Counted from the stretch's first letter, positions 33,406 through 42,533 are shown. The stretch is 64,000 nucleotides of DNA from Nonomuraea polychroma (GCF_004011505.1 NZ_SAUN01000001.1:10567501-10631500); one strand, 5' to 3'. Notes: generated by a model not told the origin, from the letters alone. A program made the numbers and translations.

Positions 33406-34752
33406 TCATGCGCGGGATTCCAGGGCGCGGTAGTCGATCTTGCCGGTGGCGAGCAGGGGCAGACGGTCGATGCCGCGCACGTCGAACCCGCTCCAATGCA
33501 CCCGCAACTCGGCGCCCAGCCGCCGCGCCAGCCGCGCGCACCCGGCCGCGTCGAGCCCTTCGGCCCACACCGTCACCCGGTCGTCCCCGCTGGTGGCCGC
33601 CACCGGTCCGGAGTCGCGCAGGAGGCGCTCGATGTCGTCGAGGTTGACCCGCACACCGAAGATCTTGGCGATCCGCTTGAGCCGCCCGGTGATGGAGAGG
33701 AAACCCTCGGAGTCCAGCCACCCCAGGTCGCCGGTGCGCAGCGCACCACCCAGATCGTCCCCTCGGGCCAGGTCCGCGGCCGTCTCCGCGTAACCCATCA
33801 TGACGTTGGGACCGTGGTAGACGACCTCGCCATCCTCGATCTCCAGCCGTCCCCCGGGAACGGCCACCCCCACCGAGCCTGGTTTCTCGGCGAGCCGGTC
33901 CGGCGGAAGGACGGCGATGCGGGCGGTGGCCTCCGTCTGTCCGTACATGACGAAGAACCGGTCCGCCTGCTTCGAGAACTCCGCGATCAGCTCAGGGCTG
34001 AGCCGCCCGCCCGCCTGGGTGAGTGTGGTGACCGTCGGGTGCTCGGACCGGTCGTAGCGGAGCCGGCGCAGCATCTCGTATTGGTAGGGAACGGCGGCCA
34101 GCGACGTGCACCGGTGCGCGTCGAGGTGCGTCCAGAACGACCGCTCCAGCAGCCCGGCCTCGGTCAGCATCACGGACGCGCCCGCCACCAGGTGGCTGTT
34201 GAGCACCGACAGGCCATAGCTGTAGTGCAGCGGCAGGCTCGTCGGGGCGATCTCCCCGGGCGTGATGGACAGCGCCGTGGCGATGGCCTGGGCGTTGGCC
34301 AGGACGGCGGTGCGTGACAGGCGTACGAGCTTGGGGTTGCCGGTGGAGCCCGAAGTGGCGAGGAGGACGGCGAGGTCGGGATGCGGATCGGGGACGTCGC
34401 GCCGCGCCGGCGGCGAGCCGTCGGGCGCGTGCGCGAATCCGAGCAGCACGGCAGGCCGGAACCGCCGCGCCAGGTCGGCCAGCGTCCCGGCCGGGAGGTT
34501 GGGGTCCAGGAGCGCTATGGGCCGGCCGCAACGCCAGGCCGCCAGGTAGCGCAGCACGGACGCGAGGTTGTTGCGCATGCCGCAGAACAGCGGGCCCGGC
34601 CGCAACTGGGAGAGAGCAACGGCCGTCCGTGTGATGCGGTTGATCAGCTCATCGCCGCCGATGCCCACGGCCTCCCCGGCGATCACGAGCCGCGCGTCCG
34701 GGTGCGGGAGCACGGCGGCGCCGAGCCCGTCCTGCGGTCGCGCGGCGGTCAT
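33406..34752 (-). CDS. AMP-dependent acyl/aryl acid ligase
   Basis: A 448-residue adenylate-forming enzyme (ANL superfamily) that activates a carboxylic acid with ATP, probably loading it onto the operon's acyl carrier protein. Motifs seen are LLATSGSTGNPKLVRLS (130-146, P-loop), MYGQTEATARI, GYAETAADLA, LRTGDLGWLD, the hinge GRLKRIAKIFGVRVN, and a terminal LLATGKIDYRAL with the catalytic lysine. It is shorter than typical fatty acyl-CoA synthetases and resembles ligases of polyketide/ACP systems. The start overlaps the FabG-like stop (ATGA). The acid cannot be inferred from sequence alone. Confidence 0.9.
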   Translation of the reverse strand: MTAARPQDGLGAAVLPHPDARLVIAGEAVGIGGDELINRITRTAVALSQLRPGPLFCGMRNNLASVLRYLAAWRCGRPIALLDPNLPAGTLADLARRFRPAVLLGFAHAPDGSPPARRDVPDPHPDLAVLLATSGSTGNPKLVRLSRTAVLANAQAIATALSITPGEIAPTSLPLHYSYGLSVLNSHLVAGASVMLTEAGLLERSFWTHLDAHRCTSLAAVPYQYEMLRRLRYDRSEHPTVTTLTQAGGRLSPELIAEFSKQADRFFVMYGQTEATARIAVLPPDRLAEKPGSVGVAVPGGRLEIEDGEVVYHGPNVMMGYAETAADLARGDDLGGALRTGDLGWLDSEGFLSITGRLKRIAKIFGVRVNLDDIERLLRDSGPVAATSGDDRVTVWAEGLDAAGCARLARRLGAELRVHWSGFDVRGIDRLPLLATGKIDYRALESRA

Positions 34753-35630
34753 GGCGTCAGCCCGCCGTCAACGCCGATGACCTGCCCGGTGATGAAACCC
34801 GCGGCGGGCGAGAGCAGGAACGTGACGGCGCCGGCCACGTCGTCCGGGGTGCCGAGGCGGCCGAGCGGGGTCGCCGCGATCGTCGCCTCTCGGGCGTCGG
34901 CGTCGAGCGTGGAGAGCATGTCCGTCTGGATGTAGCCGGGAGCGACGGCATTGACCCTGATCCCGGCGGGCCCCAGCTCCTTGGCCGCGGCCAGGGTGAG
35001 GCCGATGATCGCCGCCTTGGTCGCGGAGTAGACCGCCTGCCCCCGGCCGCCCGCGCGGCCCATGATCGAGGAGACCAGGACCACGGCGGGACGTGTGCCC
35101 CGGCGCAGCAGCCTGAGCGAGGCCTGCAGGGTGTGCGTCGCACCCATCGCGTTGACCTCGAACAACCGGTTGATCGTGTCGTGGCGGACCATGCCGAGTG
35201 GGCCCGCGGCGTGGATGCCGGCGTTGATCACTAGGGCGTCGAGCCGGCCGTGATGCTGGTAGATCTGGCGCATCATGGCCGAGACGAGCGAGGGGTTCGC
35301 CACGTCGGCGTGGACAGGGAAGGCCGGCCCGCCGGTCTCCGCCGCCACCTCGGCGGCGGCCTTTGACGTGCGCTCCTCGTCGCGCCCGTGCACCACGACG
35401 GCGTATCCGGCCGCGGCCAGCCGCACCGCGATCGTCCGCCCGATGCCCGCCGTGGACCCGGTGACGAGCACGACAGGAGGCTCGGAATAGGGCTCCTCCT
35501 GCTCCGTTCGCGTGGCGGCCGGACGCCCGGACGGAAGCGGCCCCGACGGCGTAGCGATGCGGGGGCTGGACGGTGGCGGCCCCGACGGTGTGGCGGTGCG
35601 GGGGTCAGATGGCGGCGGCGCCGATGCCAT
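34749..35630 (-). CDS. 3-oxoacyl-ACP reductase-like SDR (FabG family) with Pro-rich N-terminal extension
   Basis: A 293-residue SDR. The Rossmann motif VTGSTAGIG (56-64), NAG (136-138) and catalytic Ser187/188, Tyr201 and Lys205 (VYSATKAA) are complete, and it ends in the FabG-typical ITGQVIGVDGGLTP. The first 50 residues are an unusual Pro/Ser/Arg/Thr stretch built of repeats like PPSSPRIATPSGP, and its DNA overlaps the 3' end of the ACP gene by 26 bp. FabG proteins normally begin directly before the Rossmann strand, so the true start may be internal, although no good ribosome-binding site is visible there. It probably reduces a keto group on an ACP-bound acyl chain. Confidence 0.85.
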   Translation of the reverse strand: MASAPPPSDPRTATPSGPPPSSPRIATPSGPLPSGRPAATRTEQEEPYSEPPVVLVTGSTAGIGRTIAVRLAAAGYAVVVHGRDEERTSKAAAEVAAETGGPAFPVHADVANPSLVSAMMRQIYQHHGRLDALVINAGIHAAGPLGMVRHDTINRLFEVNAMGATHTLQASLRLLRRGTRPAVVLVSSIMGRAGGRGQAVYSATKAAIIGLTLAAAKELGPAGIRVNAVAPGYIQTDMLSTLDADAREATIAATPLGRLGTPDDVAGAVTFLLSPAAGFITGQVIGVDGGLTP

Positions 35631-35859
35631 GCTTCTCCAGCAGCTCGGCCGCCTTCGCGAACGAGCTCATGTCGATCATTTCGTCGGTGTCGATCATGAC
35701 GGAGAACTCGTCCTCCATCGCGGCGATCAACGCCATGTGGGCCAGTGAGTCCCACTGTGGGATGGCGCGGTATTCGAGACCGTCGACGTCGGTGTCGGCG
35801 GGAAGGTTGAGCGCCCTACGGAAGACGGCCCGCAGGCGATCGAGATGACTCATGATCAC
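35605..35859 (-). CDS. Acyl carrier protein
   Basis: An 84-residue carrier protein with the phosphopantetheine attachment motif WDSLAHM (Ser38), an acidic helix II and the hydrophobic helix around EDEFSVMIDTDEM. It is the first gene of the operon ACP - FabG-like - acid ligase - LuxE-like - LuxC-like. A dedicated ACP indicates that the acyl intermediate is protein-bound rather than CoA-bound. The start is GTG 35859 or the internal ATG 35853. The stop lies inside the FabG-like gene. Confidence 0.92.
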   Translation of the reverse strand: MIMSHLDRLRAVFRRALNLPADTDVDGLEYRAIPQWDSLAHMALIAAMEDEFSVMIDTDEMIDMSSFAKAAELLEKHGIGAAAI

Positions 35860-36014
35860 TCACTCTCTGTCCTCAAGCCACGACGTAGTGTAGCGGCATT
35901 TTCCGGCGCGGAGAAACCAAGCCCCCGCCTCGAGTAATGGAACTGTATAACGGCGCGTGAGGCGCCTCGAGCGCTGGGAATGTCGCATGGGGCGCGCCAA
36001 CCGCTACGGGAGGA

Positions 36015-36851
36015 ATGATGGACGAATCCAATCACTGGTACGGGCACTCCCGAATACTCGGAAGATACTGCGGCCTACCGGACGAGGTGCCAAAACGGAT
36101 CCAAGGTTTCCTTCAGCACGGATGGAACTATCTCCATGGATTTCCCCCGAACGACCACTGGTGCAGTCCCGGATACCCCCGCTTCATCTGGTCCGACGTG
36201 CTGCGACGCCGGGGCTGGTCGATGGGGCGAAGGGGGCACTATCTCATCGGAGCCCCGTGGATTTACCTCCTTTACCTAGAGCCTGAGCTGGGCGTTACGC
36301 CGAAGCGTGAGGGTACGATCTGGTATCCCTTTCACGGTTGGGAGAAGTCTTCCGTCAAGGGCGACCACGCCCGGCTGGCCGACGAAATCCGAAATGTCGA
36401 GACTGGTCCGGTCACGGTCTGCCTTTATTGGTTGGAATTCGCGAACCCGGACATTCGGCAAGCGTACGAATCGAGGGGGTTTCGTGTCATCTGCCATGGC
36501 GAGCGCGGATCCCGCTGGGAGGGCAAGGGGCGCGATTTCCTGCGCAAGCAACTGGTCCAGCTGCGGCGCCACCGCAGGGTGGCCTCCAACCGGCTCGGCA
36601 GCGCGCTGTTCTACGGCGCCTCGGTGGGGTGCGAGGTGGCCGTGTACGGGGACCCGATGCAGTTCGAGGACGAGCGCCCCGAGTACGGCGGCACGGCGCG
36701 CCGCATGCGGCTCTGGCCCGAGCTGCACGGCACGCACGTCGATCCGGAGCTGGCGGCCGAGGTGGCGCGGCGCGAGCTGGGATTCGAGTATCAGGCGACA
36801 CCGGAGGAACTACGGCGAATGTTCGGATGGAAGCGGGTGCGCTGCTCATGA
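36015..36851 (+). CDS. Unknown protein of glycan locus, atypical base composition
   Basis: A 278-residue protein I do not recognise. It is rich in Trp, His and Tyr, with motifs such as GRYCGLP, FLQHGWNYLHGFP, GTIWYPFHGWEKS and VCLYWLEF. A C-terminal SNRLGSALFYGASVGC-VAVYGD segment resembles the acceptor/nucleotide region of GT-B-like surface-glycan transferases (weak inference). The first 500 bp are visibly poorer in GC than the neighbours (34 of 60 bases in 36061-36120), suggesting recent acquisition. It overlaps the next gene by ATGA. No signal peptide or membrane helix is evident. Confidence 0.7.
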   Translation: MMDESNHWYGHSRILGRYCGLPDEVPKRIQGFLQHGWNYLHGFPPNDHWCSPGYPRFIWSDVLRRRGWSMGRRGHYLIGAPWIYLLYLEPELGVTPKREGTIWYPFHGWEKSSVKGDHARLADEIRNVETGPVTVCLYWLEFANPDIRQAYESRGFRVICHGERGSRWEGKGRDFLRKQLVQLRRHRRVASNRLGSALFYGASVGCEVAVYGDPMQFEDERPEYGGTARRMRLWPELHGTHVDPELAAEVARRELGFEYQATPEELRRMFGWKRVRCS

Positions 36852-38533
36852 GCGCGCGGCGTACGGCGACCGAGCGCGCCTCACGGAGTGAGGCCAAGAG
36901 CGATGAGGCCATGAGCACAGAGGCGCCCGAGAACGTCCATTTGATCGGTGGGGAAATGCTGCTGTGGTCTGACATGTCCAACGTGGGCGGCACGACGGAC
37001 TGGCGGGGTGCGGCGCTGGAGCTGTTCAGGCGGATGCTCCCGCCGAGCGGCAGGGTCCTGCTGGTCGGCCCGCACCCTCAGCTGGTCGTGGAGGAGGTGG
37101 CGGCGCAGGCTCCATCGGCGGCCGTGCTCCTGCGTTCCTATCCCGACGCCTGCGCGCTCGGCGAACGCCATCCGGGGCTGGCGATCTTCTGCGGACGGCT
37201 GGAGGTCTTCGCCGCGGACGAGCCGTACGACCTGGTGCTGGCGCTGGACGGGCTGCTGCGTACGCACTCCGCCGAGGCGCCGGCCGCCGCGTGGATCGAG
37301 TCCCTCGACGCCCTGGCCGCACTCGTCGCCCCCGGCGGGCGGCTGGTCCTCGGCGTACGTAACGACCTCGGCGTGGACCGCTTCATCGAGGCCCGGCCCG
37401 CCGACCGGGACGGCGCCGACGACCAGTGGGCCCCGCACGGCTTCGACCCCAGTTACCCCAGCGGGCCGGCCGCCCTGGACGCCGGGCTGGAGTCGGCGGG
37501 GCTGACGGTGCAGCGGCGTTATGCGGCGTACCCGTGCCGGCAGGCGCCCCGTTCCTTGCTCGCGCGTGAGGCACTGACGTCCGGCCTGCCGGACGCGCTC
37601 ACGTTCTCACTGAGCTCCAGGGGCGGCGACCGCATGCTGGTGGCCGACCCACTGCACCTGACCCGCCTGGTGTTCCGGCACCGCCTGGGGGAGGAGCTGG
37701 CCCCGCTGTGGCTCGCCGTGGCCACCCGTCCCCCACAGGGCGGCGAAAGCCCCGGCACAGGCGGGGCGGGCGAGCTGCCGCTCGGCCTCATCGAGGAGGG
37801 GCCGGCCCTGTACGAGCTCACCCGCGGGGGGCTCAAACAGCTCCCCGTCGGCGCCGAGCACCCCATCCCCGCGGGCAGGGTCGTCGAGGAGATCCTCGTC
37901 GAGGCGTGCGCACGCGAGGACGTCAAGACCGTCCGCGAGCTGCTCAAAGACCTCGCCATCTGGCTGGAGCAGGGCGGTGACGCGGCCGCCGCCACCGACA
38001 GCCTGGTCTACGACGGCGAGCGGTTCGCCGCCATCGGCCCCATGGCGGCCCCGTCCACACCACCGGAGCCCCGTGTCGTCCTGTGCCGGATCCTGCGGCG
38101 GTTCGCGGTCAGGCTGCTGGCGGCCGGCCACCACCACCCGTGGCCGTGGCCGTTGGAGGCGGACCAGCTCACGCTGACCCTGTGCGGCATGGCCGACCGC
38201 CCCTGCGACTCCGGCGATCTCGACCGGGCCCGCAAGCTCGACGCCGAGCTGGGCCAGCCCGCCGAGCTGGCGGAGCAGGCGCCGACGTACCGCGACCTGC
38301 TGAGCGTCCGCGACCGGCTGGCCGACCAGCTCACCGCCGCCCTGGCGCGGGTCGCGCGTCTGGAGACCAAGCTGTCCTACCGGGAGCGCGAGCTGGTCAG
38401 GGCGCGGGCGAAGATCCGCAAGACGCAGCGCAAAGCCACCGCCTACCGCAGAACGCTCGGCTACCGGCTCTCGCGCCGCCTGTCCCGCCCGCGCAGGGTC
38501 GCCCGCAAGGTCTTCCGCTTGTTGTCCGGCTGA
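36848..38533 (+). CDS. Methyltransferase-like protein with C-terminal coiled coil
   Basis: A 561-residue protein. Residues about 50-200 look like a class I methyltransferase fold: VLLVGPHPQLVVEE as a degenerate SAM loop, YDLVLALDGLL, and LVAPGGRLVLGVRN. The SAM loop lacks the usual GxGxG, so activity is uncertain. The middle is of unknown fold. The C-terminal 90 residues are a predicted coiled coil (LADQLTAALARVARLETKLS) followed by a very basic tail. ATG 36848 overlaps the previous stop. The gene is followed 15 bp later by a glycosyltransferase gene, so a role in glycan assembly or modification is likely. Confidence 0.7.
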   Translation: MSARRTATERASRSEAKSDEAMSTEAPENVHLIGGEMLLWSDMSNVGGTTDWRGAALELFRRMLPPSGRVLLVGPHPQLVVEEVAAQAPSAAVLLRSYPDACALGERHPGLAIFCGRLEVFAADEPYDLVLALDGLLRTHSAEAPAAAWIESLDALAALVAPGGRLVLGVRNDLGVDRFIEARPADRDGADDQWAPHGFDPSYPSGPAALDAGLESAGLTVQRRYAAYPCRQAPRSLLAREALTSGLPDALTFSLSSRGGDRMLVADPLHLTRLVFRHRLGEELAPLWLAVATRPPQGGESPGTGGAGELPLGLIEEGPALYELTRGGLKQLPVGAEHPIPAGRVVEEILVEACAREDVKTVRELLKDLAIWLEQGGDAAAATDSLVYDGERFAAIGPMAAPSTPPEPRVVLCRILRRFAVRLLAAGHHHPWPWPLEADQLTLTLCGMADRPCDSGDLDRARKLDAELGQPAELAEQAPTYRDLLSVRDRLADQLTAALARVARLETKLSYRERELVRARAKIRKTQRKATAYRRTLGYRLSRRLSRPRRVARKVFRLLSG

Positions 38534-38548
38534 CGAAGAGGAGCACAG

Positions 38549-40435
38549 GTGCCGGTTCTGTCGGTGATCGTCCCGTTCTACAACGTCGAGAAGTACATCG
38601 GACCCTGCCTGGACTCCATCGCCGCCCAGACCTTGAAGGATCTGGAGGTGATCTGCGTGGACGACGGCAGCGACGACGGCGGCCCCGCCGTCGTCGAGGC
38701 CAGGCAGGCCGACGACCGCCGCATCCACCTCATCCGACAGGACAACCACGGGGTCGGGCATGCCCGGAACGTCGGCGTGCGCCAGGCGGCCGGCCGCTAC
38801 CTGGCCTTCGTGGACGGTGACGACACGGTGCCCCGGGACGCGCTCGGCCGCCTGGTGTCCTCGCTCGAATCCACGGGCTCCGACCTGGCCTGCGGAAACG
38901 TCATGCGCCTCTACAGGAACCTGCTGGTGCGGTCGTGGGCCCACAAGGAGGCGTTCGCCAAGCCCGTCAAGGGCACCCACATCACCCGCCACCCGCTGCT
39001 GATCCGCGACCGCATGCTCTGGAACAAGGTCTACCGCCGCTCCTTCTGGGACGAGCTCGGCCTGAGCTTCCCGGAGCGCATGTACGAGGACCAGGTCGTC
39101 GCCATGGCCGCCCACGTCGGCGCGCGTTCGGTGGACGTGCTGGCCAAGGTCGTCTACCACTGGCGGCAGCGCGACGAGCCGGGCTCCTCGATCACCCAGC
39201 GCCGCCTGGAGCCGGCCAACCTCCGCGACCGCCTCCTGTCGGTGCTGGAGACCGCCGACCTGCTGGCCCGCCGCGCCCCGCGGCTCAAGCCGGACTTCGA
39301 CCGCGACACCATGGACATCGACATGAGCGTCGCGGTGGAGGCCGTGGCCGCCATGGGCCCGTCGGCGGACCCCGCGCTGATCGACCTGATCGCCCGCTAT
39401 CTCGACGGCGTGTCACGCGAGGCGTGGCAGAGCGTGCCGTTCGCGCACCGGCTGCAGGTGCACCTGCTGCACGAGCGCCGCCTGGCCGAGCTCGTCGACG
39501 TACACGCCCAGGACCGCGACGGCCGGCTCCGCCCCCGGGTGAGACCGGCGGGCTTCCTGCGCAGGCGCTGGTACGGCCGCCATCCGTGGTTGCCGGGACG
39601 CCTGTCGGACGTGTCGGACGAGCTGGACGTGTCCGCCAGGCTCGTGGAGCTCGACTGGCGGGACGGCCGGCTCGCCGGCGCCGGATGGGTGGGCCTCGGC
39701 AACTTCGACGTCGGCGCGCTGGGCCGGGCGCGCCTACGCGTCCGGCTGGAGGAACGCGGGACCGGCGAGACCGTGCAGCTGTGCGAGCAGGACTCCGCGC
39801 CGGTCTGGAAGCACGTCGAGGACGAGGATGGCGACATACTGCCCCAGCACGTGTTCCCCTTCTCCTTCTCCTTCGACCCCGCCACGTTGACCCCCGCCCA
39901 GCTCGCCAGGCGCGGCCGGTGGGACCTGCGGCTCGACCTCAAGGGCCCGGGCCTGCGGCTGGACGGCAAGGTGGGCGGGCCACGCTGGCTGCCGCCCGCG
40001 ATACCGGCGCCGCGCCGCAGGTCGGGGGTGTGGCTGGTGCCGGTGCGCACCGTCAAGGGCTCCTGGGGCCTGCGGCTGCGTACGGCGGAGGCGATCATCG
40101 GCGAGTGCCGGGTGGACGGCGGCGATCTGGTGTTCTCGGGGGAGATGTCCGACGTCGGCGACGGGGAGCCGATGCTGAGGCTGCGACGCAGGAGCGACGG
40201 CGAGGAGATGTACTTCCCGGTGTCGCTGGCCGGACAGGACTTCCACGCCCGGGTGCCGCTGGCCGACGTCGACGAGAGGGTGGGCGACGAGTCGTGCTGG
40301 GAGGTCGTCATCGACCAGGGCAAGGCGCTGCTCCCGCTGGTGCGCACCCGCCAGCGTCCCGTCGTGACCGTCGCGGAGCGGCATTTCCTGGTGGACCGGG
40401 GCGAGGACGGCTGCCTGCTGCTGGCCGAGCGTTAG
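38549..40435 (+). CDS. GT2 glycosyltransferase with C-terminal beta-rich domain
   Basis: A 628-residue protein. The GT-A domain (about 1-230) shows VIVPFYNVEKYI, VDDGSDD, the metal-binding DGDD of FVDGDDTVP, and the acceptor-side YEDQVVAMAAH. A subfamily block with THITRHPLLIRDRMLWNKVY (20 residues) also occurs, in altered form, in the glycosyltransferase at 46014. The C-terminal half (about 340-628) is beta-rich and resembles N-terminal regions of TagF-like proteins. GTG 38549 follows GAAGAGGAG. It likely adds a sugar or polyol unit to a cell-wall polymer; donor and acceptor are unknown. Confidence 0.88.
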   Translation: MPVLSVIVPFYNVEKYIGPCLDSIAAQTLKDLEVICVDDGSDDGGPAVVEARQADDRRIHLIRQDNHGVGHARNVGVRQAAGRYLAFVDGDDTVPRDALGRLVSSLESTGSDLACGNVMRLYRNLLVRSWAHKEAFAKPVKGTHITRHPLLIRDRMLWNKVYRRSFWDELGLSFPERMYEDQVVAMAAHVGARSVDVLAKVVYHWRQRDEPGSSITQRRLEPANLRDRLLSVLETADLLARRAPRLKPDFDRDTMDIDMSVAVEAVAAMGPSADPALIDLIARYLDGVSREAWQSVPFAHRLQVHLLHERRLAELVDVHAQDRDGRLRPRVRPAGFLRRRWYGRHPWLPGRLSDVSDELDVSARLVELDWRDGRLAGAGWVGLGNFDVGALGRARLRVRLEERGTGETVQLCEQDSAPVWKHVEDEDGDILPQHVFPFSFSFDPATLTPAQLARRGRWDLRLDLKGPGLRLDGKVGGPRWLPPAIPAPRRRSGVWLVPVRTVKGSWGLRLRTAEAIIGECRVDGGDLVFSGEMSDVGDGEPMLRLRRRSDGEEMYFPVSLAGQDFHARVPLADVDERVGDESCWEVVIDQGKALLPLVRTRQRPVVTVAERHFLVDRGEDGCLLLAER

Positions 40436-41556
40436 ACCAGGATCCCCGCCAGCGTCTCCACGACGCGGTCCTGCTGGGCGTCGGTGAGGTCAGGGAAGAG
40501 CGGCAGCGACAACTCCTCGGCGTAATACGCCTCGGCGCGCGGGCAGAGACCGCGCCGGTAGCCGAGGTCCGCGAACACCGGATGCCAATAGGCCGGGACG
40601 TAATTGACCTGCACGCCGATGCCGGCGGCCCGCATGCGGTCGTAGACCTCGCGCCGCCTCCCGTCGCGGACGCGCACCGGATAGAGGTGCCAGCTCGGGG
40701 ACACGTATGCCCGCTGCGCGGGAAGCGTCAGCCCCGGCACGTCGCGCAGCAGCACGTTGTAGCGGGAGACCAGCTCCCGCCGGCGCTCGCGGAAGCCGGC
40801 CAGCCGCCGCAACTGGCTGATGCCGAGCGCGCACAGCACGTCGGGCAGCCTGTAGTTGAGCCCGAACTCGTGCACCTCCTGGTGCCAGCCTCCGACGTCC
40901 GGCTCCCGCTGCTCGGCCGGGTCCCTGACCAGGCCGTGGTTCCTGAAGCGGGCCGCCCGCGCGTGCCGCTCGGGGTCGGCCGCCGCGACCGCGCCGCCCT
41001 CGGCGGTCGTCACGGTCTTGGTGGGGAAGAACGAGAACGTCGTCAGGTCCGCCAGCGACCCGACGGGCCGGTCCTTGTACGCCGCCCCGATCGAGTGCGC
41101 CGCGTCCGCCACCAGCGTCGCGCCCGCCTGGTCGGCGACCGCCCGCAGCTCGTCGTAGTCGGCGGGATGGCCCGCGTAGTCCACGGCCGTGACCACCCGC
41201 GTCCTGCGGCCGGCCAGCGCGGCCACGGCGTCCGGATCGAGGTTGCCGGTGTCGGGCTGCACGTCTGCGAAGACCACTCGCGCGCCGAGCAGCGCCGCCG
41301 TGGCGGCCGTGGCCACGAACGTCAGCGGAGACGTGATGACCTCGTCGCCCGCGCGCACCTCCGCCGCCGCGTAGGCAACGTGCAGCGCGGCCGTGCCCGA
41401 CGTGACCGACACGCACGGCACGCCGCCCGCCCAGCGGGCCAGCTCCGCCTCGAACGCGCCCACCGCAGGACCCGTGGTCAGCCAGTCGCCGCGCAACACG
41501 CGGGTCACCGCCTCGACATCGGTCTCCGCGATGGACTGCCGCCCGTAGGGGAGCAT
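40432..41556 (-). CDS. pseC: UDP-4-keto-6-deoxy-AltNAc aminotransferase (pseudaminic acid pathway)
   Basis: A 374-residue DegT/DnrJ/EryC1 PLP aminotransferase. It begins LPYGRQSIAETD, like PseC proteins, has the substrate loop DWLTTGP, the PLP phosphate site TSGTAAL (52-58), DAAHSIG, and the PLP lysine Lys180 in FSFFPTKTVTT. It transfers an amino group from glutamate to C4 of the keto-sugar made by PseB. ATG 41556 overlaps the PseB stop (ATGA), which also argues against the longer frame. The immediate coupling to PseB supports the specific assignment. Confidence 0.93.
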   Translation of the reverse strand: MLPYGRQSIAETDVEAVTRVLRGDWLTTGPAVGAFEAELARWAGGVPCVSVTSGTAALHVAYAAAEVRAGDEVITSPLTFVATAATAALLGARVVFADVQPDTGNLDPDAVAALAGRRTRVVTAVDYAGHPADYDELRAVADQAGATLVADAAHSIGAAYKDRPVGSLADLTTFSFFPTKTVTTAEGGAVAAADPERHARAARFRNHGLVRDPAEQREPDVGGWHQEVHEFGLNYRLPDVLCALGISQLRRLAGFRERRRELVSRYNVLLRDVPGLTLPAQRAYVSPSWHLYPVRVRDGRRREVYDRMRAAGIGVQVNYVPAYWHPVFADLGYRRGLCPRAEAYYAEELSLPLFPDLTDAQQDRVVETLAGILV

Positions 41557-42533
41557 CAGCCTGTCACCATGGTGCGCAGATCGTCCACCGACAACCATTG
41601 GTCGTTGGTGTCCGAGCGGTAGGCGAAGCCCTCCGGCAACATCTCGCCGGAGGGCGGCGGCGTATAGCCCCAGGTCGCGATCGTGGGCTGGACGACGAAG
41701 CGGTCCGGGAGCCGCAGCGCCCTGCGGCCGTCGTCGGGGCCGATCATCTCCTCGTGCAGCTTTTCGCCGGGACGGATGCCGATCTCGTAGATCGGGCTGT
41801 CCGGTGCCAGCGCCTCGGCCAGGTCGGTGATGCGCATGCTGGGGATGCGCGGCACGTAGAGCTCGCCGCCCCGCATCAGGTCGAACGAGTCCACCACGAA
41901 CCTGACGGCCTGCTCGAGAGTGATCCAGAACCTGGTCATGCGCTTGTCGGTGATCGGCAGGCTGCTGCCCTGCTCGGCCAGGCGCAGGAACAGCGGCACC
42001 ACCGAGCCCCTGCTGCCCACGACGTTGCCGTAGCGGACCACGGCGAAGCGGGTCTCGTGCGCGGCCGCGTAGTGGTTGGCCGACACGAACAACTTGTCCG
42101 CCACCAGCTTCGTGGCGCCGTAGAGGTTGATCGGGCTTGACGCCTTGTCGGTGGAGAGCGCGACCACCTTACGCACGCCGCAGTCGATGGCGGCCTCGAC
42201 CACGTTCTGCGAGCCGGCGACGTTGGTGCGGACGTATTCGAACGGGTTGTATTCGGCCGTGTCCACCTGCTTGAGCGCCGCCGCGTGGACGACGTGGTCG
42301 ACGCCGTGCATGGCGCGGGTCAGGCGGTCGCGGTCTCTGACGTCACCGATGAACCAGCGCAGCCGCTCGTCGTCGCCGAAGAGCTGCCTGGTCTCGTATT
42401 GCTTGAGCTCGTCGCGGGAGAAGACCACCAAGCGGCGCACCCCCAGCGAGTCGAGCGCATGGCGGATGAAGGCCTTGCCGAACGACCCCGTCCCGCCCGT
42501 GATCAGAATCGACGATCCGCTGAGAATGCTCAC
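41556..42533 (-). CDS. pseB: UDP-GlcNAc 4,6-dehydratase (5-inverting)
   Basis: A 325-residue SDR-type dehydratase, the first enzyme of pseudaminic acid synthesis. It converts UDP-GlcNAc to the 4-keto-6-deoxy-L-arabino sugar. Visible features are ILITGGTGSFGKAF (9-22), FSRDELKQYE, STDKASSPINLYGATK with the catalytic Asp129/Lys130 pair and Tyr138/Lys142, and ITDKRMTRFWITLEQAV. The PseB-type TDK in place of an SDR serine indicates the inverting subclass. GTG 42533 follows a GGGGGG box; the much longer open frame upstream is a shadow. It is divergent from pseF. Confidence 0.95.
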   Translation of the reverse strand: MSILSGSSILITGGTGSFGKAFIRHALDSLGVRRLVVFSRDELKQYETRQLFGDDERLRWFIGDVRDRDRLTRAMHGVDHVVHAAALKQVDTAEYNPFEYVRTNVAGSQNVVEAAIDCGVRKVVALSTDKASSPINLYGATKLVADKLFVSANHYAAAHETRFAVVRYGNVVGSRGSVVPLFLRLAEQGSSLPITDKRMTRFWITLEQAVRFVVDSFDLMRGGELYVPRIPSMRITDLAEALAPDSPIYEIGIRPGEKLHEEMIGPDDGRRALRLPDRFVVQPTIATWGYTPPPSGEMLPEGFAYRSDTNDQWLSVDDLRTMVTG

